Assembly (NCBI GenBank): GCA_020351875.1
Contig: CP070671.1
Coordinates: 3,198,834-3,262,833, forward strand
Direction of reading: 5' to 3'
Source: Chromatiales bacterium
Lineage (GTDB): Bacteria; Pseudomonadota; Gammaproteobacteria; Steroidobacterales; GCA-2729495
DNA: 64,000 bases
Shown here: piece after piece, positions 9,647-17,605 of the stretch
Numbering within the stretch: the stretch's first letter is position 1
Layout: every line of letters begins with the position of its first letter
The notes under the pieces: model-generated
Seen by the model: the letters and a program-made list of their open reading frames with translations, nothing else
Databases searched by the model: none
Told to the model about the DNA's origin: nothing
Program-made: the position numbers and the translations under genes

Positions 9647-10447
9647 CTAGCCGGGCTTCCTGAGTTTCAGCACAAAACGGTCGGTCTTGCCGCGAATGTC
9701 CTTGCCGAACACCATCGCCGTCTGGTCGTCTTCCGGGTGACGCAACATGCCGCCCTCTTCTTCCATCTGGAAGGGCGTCTGCCTGACCAGCGCTTCGACC
9801 GCGGCCTCTTCAATCCGGTGCAGCTTCTTGTTGTCCTCGCCGGCTTTGCCGCTGTGGTCAATCAGGATGAGCACCCCGCCCGGCTTCAGCGCCGCATAGA
9901 TCTGGTTCAGCTGCGCCACACCAGCTTCCTCACCGAAGCGATCCACCGTGTCGTGAAAGTTCAGCGCGGTCAGCGCCACGTCCACGCTGTCGGCCGGCAC
10001 GGTGCCCTCCTCCAGCCCGGCGTCCTTGCGCTGCACATTTGGCAGGCGATCGCCTTCGAGCCGCTTCGTGAGCGCCTTGTCCGGGGCGCCGTTCATGGCC
10101 TCCAGGAGCCAGCGGGGGTTCTCGGCGTACGCCGTCCCGTCCGGTCCCACTGCCACGGCCAGCACTTCCGTATACCAGCCGCTGGCCGCCATCACGTCCA
10201 TCACGGTCATGCCCGGTGCCACACCGGCGAAGGCCAGCACCTCGGCGGGTTTGCGATCGGCATCCCGGGCGGTGTCGGCCTCAGACCGCCCGGCTTCCGC
10301 CAGGGCCGTGGCGAGCGCCGCCGCCTCCCAGGGCTGCGGCTCGGTCGCGGGGGCCGGTGTGGCCTCCTGGGTCGGTTCGGGGGCGCAGCCCGCCGCGTAC
10401 AGCAGCAGGGTGGCAATAGCCAGTGGACGTTTTGCGTTCCTGTACAT
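9647..10447 (-). CDS. Lipoprotein with methyltransferase-like fold (COG4798 type)
   Basis: 266 residues from ATG at 10447, which has GGAG eight bases upstream; a longer in-frame start at 10507 lacks a good site and would bury the signal. The signal peptide ends LLLYAAGC, a lipobox, so the mature protein is a lipid-anchored periplasmic or outer-membrane protein. A Pro/Glu linker precedes a class I methyltransferase fold (MTVMDVMAASGWYTEVLA, later LNFHDTVDRFG and LKPGGVLILIDH). Motif I has lost the usual DxGxGxG glycines, as in other exported members. Catalysis with SAM in the periplasm is doubtful, so a non-methyltransferase role is possible. Confidence 0.82.
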   Translation of the reverse strand: MYRNAKRPLAIATLLLYAAGCAPEPTQEATPAPATEPQPWEAAALATALAEAGRSEADTARDADRKPAEVLAFAGVAPGMTVMDVMAASGWYTEVLAVAVGPDGTAYAENPRWLLEAMNGAPDKALTKRLEGDRLPNVQRKDAGLEEGTVPADSVDVALTALNFHDTVDRFGEEAGVAQLNQIYAALKPGGVLILIDHSGKAGEDNKKLHRIEEAAVEALVRQTPFQMEEEGGMLRHPEDDQTAMVFGKDIRGKTDRFVLKLRKPG

Positions 10448-10988
10448 GACCGATCTCCGGTTCCCGTGGCCGTGATCGACTCTTATACACCAATCAGTCC
10501 CGGCCAAAAAAAAGCCCGGTCGCCAGGCGCCGGGCTCATATGCTGTACACGGGAGTTGCGTACAAATTCGCGGCCAAGTGCCTCGTCGCGGGTCAAGCCT
10601 GCGCGAGACAACGCAAGGTATTCACTTCTGAGTTCCCTTTAAGCCAGTCAGCATTGTCGCAGCACAGCAAGATAGCCTTGCTGGATCTTCCCACTGCGTT
10701 ACAGCTTTCTGTGGTTCTTAATGTCCGGCGATTCGAATTTGCGTCATCGGATTTGCCGGCCGACGAAAGCTAGCACATTAAGTCCTGCGAGTTAAAGCCT
10801 TTGAAGCGGATCGATGTTTACAAGATCTTGCGGGCCGAATTTGCATCGCGCTGACAACGAATGGTCCCAAGTGAATGAAGCAAAACCCGTTAGCAAGCCG
10901 CGTTATCTGTCGCGCGATCGCGGCCACCGGGCGAGCCGACGCCCCGGGAAGCCTTAAGCTAGTGAAAATCATCCGCGGAGACACCCCT
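10448..10988. other. Gene-free stretch with an orphan terminator
   Basis: 541 bases between the lipoprotein methyltransferase (minus) and the exported SDR (plus). Apart from the terminator at 10506-10536 I see only short, non-coding-like frames. The region is less GC-rich than its flanks (for example 10690-10800). Minus-strand transcription starting here would run into the terminator before reaching the methyltransferase gene, so it may hold a short RNA or a leader. Confidence 0.4.
10506..10536 (-). terminator. Rho-independent terminator reading leftwards
   Basis: Arms 10513-10519 (AGCCCGG on plus) and 10530-10536 (CCGGGCT) form a 7-bp GC stem. On the minus strand it is followed by eight T (10506-10513). 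This is a textbook intrinsic terminator for minus-strand transcripts. It lies 59 bases upstream of the methyltransferase start, inside its leader, and no upstream minus-strand gene exists for it to serve. A TATAAG box just downstream (minus) could restart transcription. Confidence 0.7.
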
Positions 10989-11780
10989 ATGCTTCACCAC
11001 CACATCCCTTTAGCTCGATGGATTCGCGTTGCGCTGTTACTGGTCGCGTTGCTGGCCTCGCCCGGCTGGGCCGCGGATGACCCGACGGTGCTGATCACCG
11101 GCGCCAATCGCGGCATCGGCCTGGAACTGGCGCGCCAGTATGCCGAACGCGACTGGTTCGTGATCGCCACGGCCCGGCGGCCGGATGCGGCGGACGACCT
11201 GAAAGCGATCCAGGCCGAACACCCGCGCCTGGAAATCGTGCAGCTGGACGTCACCGATCACGCGCGCATCGACGCGCTGGCAGCACAATGGCAAGACCGC
11301 CCGATCGACATCCTGATCAACAATGCCGGCATTTCCGGTGGCCACGAGAATGCGAAATTCGGGCAGATGAACTACGACACCTATTACCAGGTGCACGCGG
11401 TGAACGTGATCGGCCCCACGAAGATGGCGGAAGCCCTGCTGCCCAGCATCGCGCAGAGCGACCAGAAAAAGATCATCAACATCACCAGCGGCCAGGGGTC
11501 GATTGCGGACACGTGGGGCTGCTGCACGTTCTACCGGTCCAGCAAGGCATCGTTGAACATGGTCAGCCGTAACCTGTCGCTGGAACTGAAGCGCCAGGGC
11601 ATCACGGTGGGCCTGATCTCACCCGGCTTCGTGCGCACGAACTTCACCCCGGGGCTGGACCACCCGGCCATGATCAGCCCGGAGCAGAGCGCCAGCATGG
11701 TCATTGCGGTTATCGACGACTACGATCTGGAGAAGACCGGCACCTTCATGGCCCACGACGGCCGGGAACTGCCCTGGTAG
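10989..11780 (+). CDS. Exported short-chain dehydrogenase/reductase
   Basis: 263 residues from ATG 10989, with GGAG eight bases upstream. A Sec-type signal peptide covers residues 1 to about 26 (VALLLVALLASPGWA then ADDP). The SDR core follows: TGANRGIG cofactor loop near 33, LDVTD, NNAG, and a YRSSK catalytic Tyr/Lys pair, then ISPGFVRT. The classic family reduces or oxidises alcohols and ketones with NAD(P)(H), normally in the cytoplasm, so the signal peptide is odd. The stop is 13 bases before the Rieske oxygenase start, so both are probably co-transcribed and may act on one substrate. A paralogue with the same layout is at 18196-19065. Confidence 0.88.
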   Translation: MLHHHIPLARWIRVALLLVALLASPGWAADDPTVLITGANRGIGLELARQYAERDWFVIATARRPDAADDLKAIQAEHPRLEIVQLDVTDHARIDALAAQWQDRPIDILINNAGISGGHENAKFGQMNYDTYYQVHAVNVIGPTKMAEALLPSIAQSDQKKIINITSGQGSIADTWGCCTFYRSSKASLNMVSRNLSLELKRQGITVGLISPGFVRTNFTPGLDHPAMISPEQSASMVIAVIDDYDLEKTGTFMAHDGRELPW

Positions 11781-11793
11781 GGAGGCGAACGTC

Positions 11794-12903
11794 ATGTATA
11801 TCAACTTCTGGTACCCGGTGGCCCGCAGCGACGACGTCACGAATGACGCGCCGGTGCGCGCGCGCATCCTCGGGCTGGACTTCGTCGCCTTTCGCGACAC
11901 CGACGGCCAGGCCCACGTGCTGAGCGACACCTGCATCCACCGCGGCGGCGCGCTCGGGCACGGCAAGGTGCAGGGCGACTGCGTGGAGTGCCCCTACCAC
12001 GGCTGGCAGTTCAACGGCGCGGGGCACTGCACCGTGATCCCGTCGCTGGGTGACGACCAGCACCCGCCGGCCCGCGCGAAGGTGGACACCTATCCCGTGG
12101 AGGAACGCTACGGCATCCTGTTCGCGTTTCTCGGCGATCTGCCGGAAGACGAACGTCCCCCCATCTACGACATCACCGAGTTCGAGGAGCCGGACTGGCG
12201 CGCAAACGAGCTGGTGGTCTTCGACGTGGACTACTACTACGAACGGTCTGTGGAGAACGGCCTGGACCCGGCGCACAACGAGTTCGTGCACCCGAAGCAG
12301 GGCGCCCCGGGCATGCGCCAGGACTTTCGCAGCAAGCCCATCGACGTGCAGCCGATGACCGACTGGGGCAGCAAGTTCATCATTCCCTTCGTACACGAAA
12401 AAGCCGACCAGGGATTGATGTCGGACAAGATTCACCGCGACACGGAGTACCTGCGCGGCGGCTCCGGCCACCTCGGCCCGAACCAACTGATCACGTGGCT
12501 GCAATTCTCCAAGGACAATATCTTTCACCAGTACTTCTTCGAAGCACCCATCGACGAATTCCACACACGCATCTTTTTCGTGAACATGCGCCACTTCATG
12601 ATGGACCCGGCCATGGACAAGGGCATCATGGACGTGAACATGGAAATCGCCCAGGAAGACATCGATATCCTGGTAGACCTGAACCCGGTACGCACGCCCC
12701 ACTCCACCACGAAGGAGCTGCTGGTGCCGGCGGACGGACCCATCGTGGCCTATCGCAAGTTCCTGGAGGACTGGCAGGGTCGCGGCTGGCGTATCGACGT
12801 GCGCGAGCTGCGCGAGACCCGCACCGACGTGGCCTATGCGATTCCGTGCCCGGAACGGCGCACGACCGGCAACTGGATCCTGGACACGGTGCCGCTGATG
12901 TAG
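11794..12903 (+). CDS. Rieske non-heme iron oxygenase (paralogue 1)
   Basis: 369 residues; the start ATG 11794 follows GGAGG. The Rieske [2Fe-2S] ligands are Cys47, His49, Cys66 and His69 (CIH and CPYH). The mononuclear iron site is NGLDPAHNEFVH, with His161, His166 and bridging Asp158. The length and MYINFWYPV opening match the vanillate demethylase/oxygenase-alpha type that hydroxylates or O-/N-demethylates ring substrates. No dedicated reductase or ferredoxin is adjacent, so electrons must come from elsewhere. It follows the exported SDR directly. It shares the opening and the C-terminal NWxLDxVPL with paralogues at 25751 and 27002. Confidence 0.92.
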   Translation: MYINFWYPVARSDDVTNDAPVRARILGLDFVAFRDTDGQAHVLSDTCIHRGGALGHGKVQGDCVECPYHGWQFNGAGHCTVIPSLGDDQHPPARAKVDTYPVEERYGILFAFLGDLPEDERPPIYDITEFEEPDWRANELVVFDVDYYYERSVENGLDPAHNEFVHPKQGAPGMRQDFRSKPIDVQPMTDWGSKFIIPFVHEKADQGLMSDKIHRDTEYLRGGSGHLGPNQLITWLQFSKDNIFHQYFFEAPIDEFHTRIFFVNMRHFMMDPAMDKGIMDVNMEIAQEDIDILVDLNPVRTPHSTTKELLVPADGPIVAYRKFLEDWQGRGWRIDVRELRETRTDVAYAIPCPERRTTGNWILDTVPLM

Positions 12904-12973
12904 CCTGCCGGCGGTCAGGCCGCCAGGCCCGCCAACAGGCCACCCTTGCCAGGCCGCACTCTACCGGTGCGGG

Positions 12974-13693
12974 TTAACGTCTGCCGTCGTACCACAGGGC
13001 CAGGGCGTCGCGACTGCGCAGCGAGCGCCACGGGTGCGACACGAGCCGGCCGACTTGCGCGACGATCTCGCGCCCGGAATAGAGCTGCAACTTGCGCGCC
13101 GAGGTCTGTAATGGATAGCGATGCAGAATCCGGAAGCCCTCGCCCCGCGCGCGGCCCCAGCGCTTCAGCCGCCGGCTGAGGTCGATCTCCTCGGCTGCGT
13201 ACAAGCGCTCATCGAAACCGCCCACATCACGAAAGGCCGCCGTTCGACAAAGCAGGAAGGAACCCGCGGCCCAGTGACACAGCCGCGACACGCCGTTCCA
13301 CGTGCGCATCATGGCCAGGGCCCACCAGGGCAGGCCGGCCATTTGCATGGTGCAGCCGCAGCCCACGTGCCGACCACCCGCGATGATTCGCCGCAACTGC
13401 CCGGCGAGGCCCGGGTTCAGCCGGCTGTCGGCGTCCAGGAACAGCAGCCAGTCGCCTGTTGCGACCCCAGCGCCCGCGTTCCGGGCCCGCGCGATCTGGT
13501 TCCGGCCCTCGTACACCACGCGCGCGCCGGCCGCCTGTGCGACCGCGGCGGTGCGATCGGTGGAATTGTTGTCCACCACGATAACTTCGACATCGACACG
13601 AGGATGATTGGCGAGGGTCTCGCGCACGCTGGCGACACACACCGGCAGCAGGCGCTCTTCGTTCCAGGCAGGAATGACCACGGATAGCTTCAC
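12974..13693 (-). CDS. Family 2 glycosyltransferase
   Basis: 239 residues, GTG start overlapping the stop of the upstream adenylating enzyme by four bases. GT-A fold signatures: LSVVIPAWNEE at the start, VIVVDNNSTD near residue 38, and the DxD-like LFLDADS near 87. Later GGFDERLYAAEEIDL is the acceptor-side motif of this family. No membrane helix is obvious beyond a short hydrophobic stretch. It probably transfers a sugar from a nucleotide or polyprenyl donor. Coupling to the PaaK-like gene suggests a shared pathway, perhaps building a modified lipid or small glycoconjugate; the product is unknown. Confidence 0.85.
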   Translation of the reverse strand: MKLSVVIPAWNEERLLPVCVASVRETLANHPRVDVEVIVVDNNSTDRTAAVAQAAGARVVYEGRNQIARARNAGAGVATGDWLLFLDADSRLNPGLAGQLRRIIAGGRHVGCGCTMQMAGLPWWALAMMRTWNGVSRLCHWAAGSFLLCRTAAFRDVGGFDERLYAAEEIDLSRRLKRWGRARGEGFRILHRYPLQTSARKLQLYSGREIVAQVGRLVSHPWRSLRSRDALALWYDGRR

Positions 13694-14904
13694 GCTGAAG
13701 GATTCGTCCTACCCGCTAATTCGGAGCTGACTCGCTTGAACTTGCTGCTGAACCCGTCAGTGGCCGGCACCTGCCAAAGGCCCTGGACCAGTTCGCACCG
13801 GCGACCCGGCACCGTGGCCTGCACCGCTGCAAGCAAGGCCGGCGCCGCCTCTGATGGCGCGTCGGCATCGAAGTACAGGGTCAGCACGCCGTCACTCCGC
13901 TGGTGCAGGCGCCAGGCCCGCAAACCGGGCACCTGCTCGAACTGAAAGGCCAGCGGCGACACGCGCTGGCCGTTGCCGTCGACCAGCCAGTCGTCCCGGC
14001 GCGCCTGCGCGATGGTCAGCGTTGGCAACCCTATCGGGCAGTCAGAGATACCCGCATCGAAGCGCACGCGATCGCCAAGCCGGTAGCGCAGCAACGGCTG
14101 TGAACTCACGAACAGCGGCGTCGCGACCAGCCCGTCCGCAGCATCTTCCAGCACGATCTCGTCTGCATTGGCGTGGTATCTGCCGCAGTCGGGGCACTGC
14201 CACGCGATGGCACCGGTTTCGGTCGAGCCATACCGGTCCAGGACCCGGGCCCGAAAAGCCGCTTCGATGGTCCGCCGCCACTCCGGCAGCAGGCTTTCTC
14301 CGCCGGGCGCGACGATGCGCACGCCGATGTCCTTCAACGGTGCGTCGACCGTTTCCACGAAGCGCACGATACCGCTCGCAATGCCGCGCACGAGTTGTGG
14401 CCGCAGCGTGATGAGCAGCTGCCAGATCTCGCGCGGGTCTCCGGCCACGCCGCAGAACCAGGTGCGATAAGTCGTGCCGCCATAGCTGAACCACTTCGGC
14501 GCATCTGCGGGACCGGCACACCACGCGCCGTCGACGAACACCACCTGGTTGACCTCGGCGGGCAGGCCGTAAAACAGTTGCGGGCGGTATAACAGCGCGC
14601 GTCGGAACTCGCGTTCGCGCGCCGTATTGCGGATGGTCACCTGGAACCCACTGGTGCCGGACGTGCGCGAAGCCTTCAGGTCAGGCGCATCGCCTACCGG
14701 CACGTCGGCGACGTCGGCTTTCTCGAGCACGGGCACCCCGGGCCAGTCGGCGTCACCGATGCGGGCGCGGTAGTAGTCGCTGTGCTGGCGAAACGCGTCG
14801 AGGATTGCGGGCAGATCATGCGCGCGCGGCCCCGCAAGGGCCCTGTCGCGCAATTGCGCGGCCCAGTCTTCCGGTGCCGCGTGAATCGCAGAGCCGGGAA
14901 TCAA
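13690..14904 (-). CDS. PaaK/CapK-like adenylate-forming enzyme
   Basis: 404 residues from a TTG start that overlaps the preceding stop by four bases. It resembles phenylacetate-CoA ligase/coenzyme F390 synthetase-type proteins: SRTSGTSGFQVTIRNT is the P-loop-like motif near residue 85, and DRYGSTETGAIAWQCPDCG carries the YGxTE motif with a Cys pair typical of this group. These enzymes activate a carboxylate as acyl-AMP. CapK-like members occur in polysaccharide loci, in line with the glycosyltransferase that follows. The substrate cannot be inferred. Confidence 0.82.
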   Translation of the reverse strand: MIPGSAIHAAPEDWAAQLRDRALAGPRAHDLPAILDAFRQHSDYYRARIGDADWPGVPVLEKADVADVPVGDAPDLKASRTSGTSGFQVTIRNTAREREFRRALLYRPQLFYGLPAEVNQVVFVDGAWCAGPADAPKWFSYGGTTYRTWFCGVAGDPREIWQLLITLRPQLVRGIASGIVRFVETVDAPLKDIGVRIVAPGGESLLPEWRRTIEAAFRARVLDRYGSTETGAIAWQCPDCGRYHANADEIVLEDAADGLVATPLFVSSQPLLRYRLGDRVRFDAGISDCPIGLPTLTIAQARRDDWLVDGNGQRVSPLAFQFEQVPGLRAWRLHQRSDGVLTLYFDADAPSEAAPALLAAVQATVPGRRCELVQGLWQVPATDGFSSKFKRVSSELAGRTNPSA

Positions 14905-15173
14905 AAACGGTTCAGGGGGCGCTTCGCGCGCGCTTTGGCCAGCCGATCGACATCCGCCTGGGTGCGTCGCTTGCGGGTGTCTGCCAGCGGCACACCGGCT
15001 TTCACCGCGGTCTTTACTGCGGCGTGGCGCTTGCGCGCGTAGTCAACGTCGAGGCTGCGCGCGCGAATCGCGCGGTCGACACGCTCGAGCTCAGCTTCTG
15101 CCGACAGGTCGCCGTCCGCGAGCCGCTCTTCCAGTTCGCGCTGCCGTTCGCGCAGCTGCTCCAGTGTGGCCAA
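14901..15173 (-). CDS. Small charged coiled-coil protein
   Basis: 90 residues from a TTG start with GGTTGAG upstream, so the start is uncertain. The sequence is almost entirely helical and charged: Leu heptads in the first half (LEQLRERQRELEERL), then a basic second half ending KRPLNRF. There are no Cys, membrane segment or known motif. It overlaps the adenylating enzyme gene by four bases (TTGA) and starts three bases after the GST stop, which supports a real gene in one operon. I do not recognise a family. Confidence 0.6.
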   Translation of the reverse strand: MATLEQLRERQRELEERLADGDLSAEAELERVDRAIRARSLDVDYARKRHAAVKTAVKAGVPLADTRKRRTQADVDRLAKARAKRPLNRF

Positions 15174-15176
15174 CGC

Positions 15177-15776
15177 TCAACCCGCAGCCTGCGCCGGCGC
15201 AGGCGGCATTTTCACCTGGGTCTCGACGAAGCCCTTCAGCCCTTCCACGCGGTCGCGCCAGGCCAGCACGTGCGGGCACGCCGAGTAGTCGAGCTTGCGG
15301 CCCAGCTTGGTAATCAGGTAAGCGGCGATAGCGAAATCCACGACGCTCAACTCACCCAGGATGTAGTCGCGGCCATCGGCAAGCTGGCCTTCGAGAATCT
15401 TCAGCAGCGGCGTGAGCGAGTCGAGGTCTTTCTCGTCCGACTGCTTCAGCGCGCCCATGGCCGGCATCAAGTGGCAGCTTTGCCAGTGCAGCCAGCGGTC
15501 GGCATCGGCCCTGCCCTTGGGATCCATCGGCAGCGCGTGGGTTTGCGGAAACACGGTGGCGAGGTAGGTCAGTATCGCGTTCGACTCCCACAGCTTCAGC
15601 TCGTCATCCACCAGCGCTGGCACCTTGGCCATCGGGTTGATCACCAGAAACTCCGGGCTCTGGGTTTCCCGGTCCTTGAAGCTCACGTGGTGGATATCCA
15701 CCGGCAGGTCGAAGTGCTTCACGAAAGCCTCGGCCTTCCGGTTGTTCGGTGTAATGGTGAAGGTGTAGAGCAGCAT
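15177..15776 (-). CDS. Glutathione S-transferase family protein
   Basis: 199 residues from ATG 15776, which follows AGGAG at good spacing; a longer in-frame start at 15833 has none. The N-terminal thioredoxin-like domain has the cis-Pro turn KVPALVDD and the glutathione-binding LWESNAILTYLA. The C-terminal helical domain contains SVVDFAIAAYL. Substrates of this class vary widely (conjugation, disulfide reduction, isomerisation). It lies first in a five-gene minus-strand run ending at the glycosyltransferase, though co-function is not evident. Confidence 0.88.
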   Translation of the reverse strand: MLLYTFTITPNNRKAEAFVKHFDLPVDIHHVSFKDRETQSPEFLVINPMAKVPALVDDELKLWESNAILTYLATVFPQTHALPMDPKGRADADRWLHWQSCHLMPAMGALKQSDEKDLDSLTPLLKILEGQLADGRDYILGELSVVDFAIAAYLITKLGRKLDYSACPHVLAWRDRVEGLKGFVETQVKMPPAPAQAAG

Positions 15777-15866
15777 CACGATTCTCCTGCCAGCCGTGAA
15801 CGCGACGGCTCGCTGCGTCGCATGGCGGGGCACGGTTAGTGTAACCCGCCCTGCCGCGAGGCTGGA

Positions 15867-16598
15867 TCACCCGTCCCAGTCGAAGGCCCACTGCTCCCGC
15901 GCCAGCGGGCGCTGCCAGACGGTGCGGTTCGGCGGTACGATCAGCAGCGACCAGGTCTGCTGACGGTCGCGGAACGGCCGGCGCACGCCGCGAAAGACTC
16001 GCGGGTGCAAGCATGCGATGCAGTGGCCGGCGGGCCGGCGGGCCGACTCGTAGCGCAGGCAGTCCAGATCTGCCGCGCGGGCCTGTTCGGCCAGGGCCTG
16101 GGTCGCGGAGTAGTCATTCTTGTGAATCCACATGTCCCTGTCAGTTGCCAGGGGCGGCAGCGTGAGGTCAATGGCGCGCTCGGTGGCCGCGTGACACTGA
16201 AACAGGGTCAGGGTCACCACGGCGGAACGCTCGCGCAGACCCGCGCTGTCGCGCCAGAAGCGCCACCGCCAGTAACCCGCTTCGGCGCAAGCGGTGCGGC
16301 GGTCTTCCGCCGCGTAGAACACGCCGGGCTCAAAGGGGCGGCGAAAGCGTGAGCCATGCGGCGGTGGCGGATAGCGAAATGGCGTGGCCAGCAGCCAGTG
16401 CAAACGCCGGGCGTCACCGGGTTGCGGTGGCTTCACGGTCTCCAGGATGTCTTCCAGCACGGCCTGGTCGGAAAGCCGGCCACGCGCCAGGCGCATGGTT
16501 GCCACCTGGTGCTGGGCTTCTACTGCGCGCCACGCACTGCCGCGCCACGGCCGCGCTTCAGACGCGAGCGCGGTGGGCGTCCAGGTAGTCGCAGGCAT
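15867..16598 (-). CDS. RES-domain toxin
   Basis: 243 residues. The RES fold is recognised from the conserved Arg near residue 80 (GSRFRRPFEPGVFYAAED), the Glu/Ser region that follows (TACAEAGYWRW), and a late Ser (TWSLLIV). RES toxins of type II systems degrade NAD+ or ADP-ribosylate targets and stop growth until the partner antitoxin sequesters them. The gene overlaps the antitoxin gene (16558-16938) by 41 bases and is transcribed after it, the normal order for Xre-RES pairs. An N-terminal extension of about 45 residues precedes the core; an internal start cannot be excluded. Confidence 0.85.
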   Translation of the reverse strand: MPATTWTPTALASEARPWRGSAWRAVEAQHQVATMRLARGRLSDQAVLEDILETVKPPQPGDARRLHWLLATPFRYPPPPHGSRFRRPFEPGVFYAAEDRRTACAEAGYWRWRFWRDSAGLRERSAVVTLTLFQCHAATERAIDLTLPPLATDRDMWIHKNDYSATQALAEQARAADLDCLRYESARRPAGHCIACLHPRVFRGVRRPFRDRQQTWSLLIVPPNRTVWQRPLAREQWAFDWDG

Positions 16599-16938
16599 GC
16601 ACCAACCCGTCGATACGCTGAATCACGGCGAGCGGCGGGTCGTCATTGAACGCGGCATTGGCCGATGTGAGCCAGTCGCGGGCCAGCGCATCGTCCCCGC
16701 CCACCAGTGCGGACAGCGACCGGTACAAGCGCACCAGGTGCGCACTGAGCTCCCAGGCCTTGGTCTCGGCCACCAGCTGGTACTTGCCGTTCAGCAACCG
16801 CGACGCGGTGGGCTGACTCGTACCGATAATGGCTTTCAGCTGCGTGGACTTCAGTCCCAGCCGCCGCGCGGCTTCTGCCACCGCCTGGGTCAGCACCCGG
16901 GCGCGGTCATCTTCGGGCTGGGAAACAGGCTGCGGCAT
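16558..16938 (-). CDS. Xre/MbcA/ParS-type antitoxin
   Basis: 126 residues. The N-terminal helix-turn-helix covers about residues 18-55 (AARRLGLKSTQLKAIIG then SQPTASRLLNG). The C-terminal half is the helical toxin-binding domain (MbcA/ParS/DUF2384 type; ARDWLTSANAAFNDDPP is typical). It should bind its own promoter and neutralise the RES toxin. A well-spaced promoter and a set of ATTATTC boxes lie directly upstream, consistent with autoregulation. Confidence 0.88.
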   Translation of the reverse strand: MPQPVSQPEDDRARVLTQAVAEAARRLGLKSTQLKAIIGTSQPTASRLLNGKYQLVAETKAWELSAHLVRLYRSLSALVGGDDALARDWLTSANAAFNDDPPLAVIQRIDGLVHACDYLDAHRARV

Positions 16939-16961
16939 GGCTTCATCCAGGCTCGATGCTG

Positions 16962-17009
16962 ATTATTCTAGTGAATAATTTTAATATTTCAAGGCATTCA
17001 GAATTATTC
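16962..17009. promoter_or_regulatory. Operator candidate: three ATTATTC boxes
   Basis: ATTATTC occurs at 16962-16968, inverted as GAATAAT at 16973-16979, and again at 17003-17009. The first two form a perfect 7-bp inverted repeat with a 4-base spacer. The second and third form an 8-bp inverted pair (GAATAATT with AATTATTC). The boxes overlap the -10 region and lie just beyond the -35 of the antitoxin promoter, as expected for autorepression by the Xre antitoxin. Confidence 0.65.
16965..16992 (-). promoter_or_regulatory. Sigma-70 promoter of the toxin-antitoxin pair
   Basis: On the minus strand TTGAAA (16992-16987) and TAGAAT (16970-16965) are separated by 16 bases. Each differs from consensus at one base. 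The predicted start of transcription is about 20 bases before the antitoxin ATG at 16938. A further short palindrome, TGTATTAAATACA at 17057-17069, lies upstream. Confidence 0.6.
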
Positions 17010-17133
17010 CTGCCAACGCGCCCGGGGCGGGATCGCCGATGCGAGCGATCCATTTTTGTATTAAATACAGCAGCTTGAATTCGCGCGCCGCGACTGAGGC
17101 ACGGTCATAGCCTGGCCGCGACGGTTCAGGCGA

Positions 17134-17598
17134 TCAGGTCTGGTACCAGGGCAGGCCGGCGACCTTCCAGCCGGTCACGCTGTTGCGATGGCGATTCTCG
17201 TCCAGGTCGCCCTCGAAGCCGTCCGCGATGTTGTAGCAACGTGTGTAGCCGACCTCGGTGCACTGCATGGCCGCCATCTTCGACCGCCCGCCCGACTGGC
17301 ACATGAAATAGACCGGTGCGTCTTTCGCCACGCCCCGCTCCTGCAGCGCGGCCTGCAGCTCCGGGACAAAGTTCTTGTTCACGCCGCCCATCTTCACCCA
17401 CTGCAGGAACACCGGTTCCTTGTCCAGGCTCGTGAGATCCGGTTTGCCAATCAGGTTCCACTCGACTTCGGTGCGGACGTCCACTAGCACCGCGGCCACG
17501 TCAGCAGCAAGCGCCGCCCACGCGTCAGCAGCAGAGACGTCACCGGCGTATTCGCCGTCCGGCATTTTCCACGCGCCTGGCTTCGTTGCTTCCGCCAT
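17134..17598 (-). CDS. Rhodanese-like sulfurtransferase
   Basis: 154 residues, single rhodanese domain. The active-site loop is MCQSGGRS with the catalytic Cys near residue 100. An upstream VLVDVRTEVEW segment matches the CDC25/rhodanese first motif. The end (ENRHRNSVTGWKVAGLPW) is typical of a subgroup found in alphaproteobacteria and gammaproteobacteria. It would carry sulfane sulfur to a thiol acceptor in the cytoplasm; no signal peptide is seen. Seven bases separate it from the DUF3795 gene upstream, so the two are probably co-transcribed. Confidence 0.9.
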   Translation of the reverse strand: MAEATKPGAWKMPDGEYAGDVSAADAWAALAADVAAVLVDVRTEVEWNLIGKPDLTSLDKEPVFLQWVKMGGVNKNFVPELQAALQERGVAKDAPVYFMCQSGGRSKMAAMQCTEVGYTRCYNIADGFEGDLDENRHRNSVTGWKVAGLPWYQT

Positions 17599-17605
17599 CG
17601 TCGAC

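Noticed and set aside
10624-10645. On the minus strand GAACTCAGAAGTGAA matches 15 bases of the 5S rRNA loop region.
   Set aside because: The flanking sequence does not fit 5S rRNA (no matching stems, no CCCATGCGAGAG part), and there are no other rRNA or tRNA parts nearby. Probably chance.
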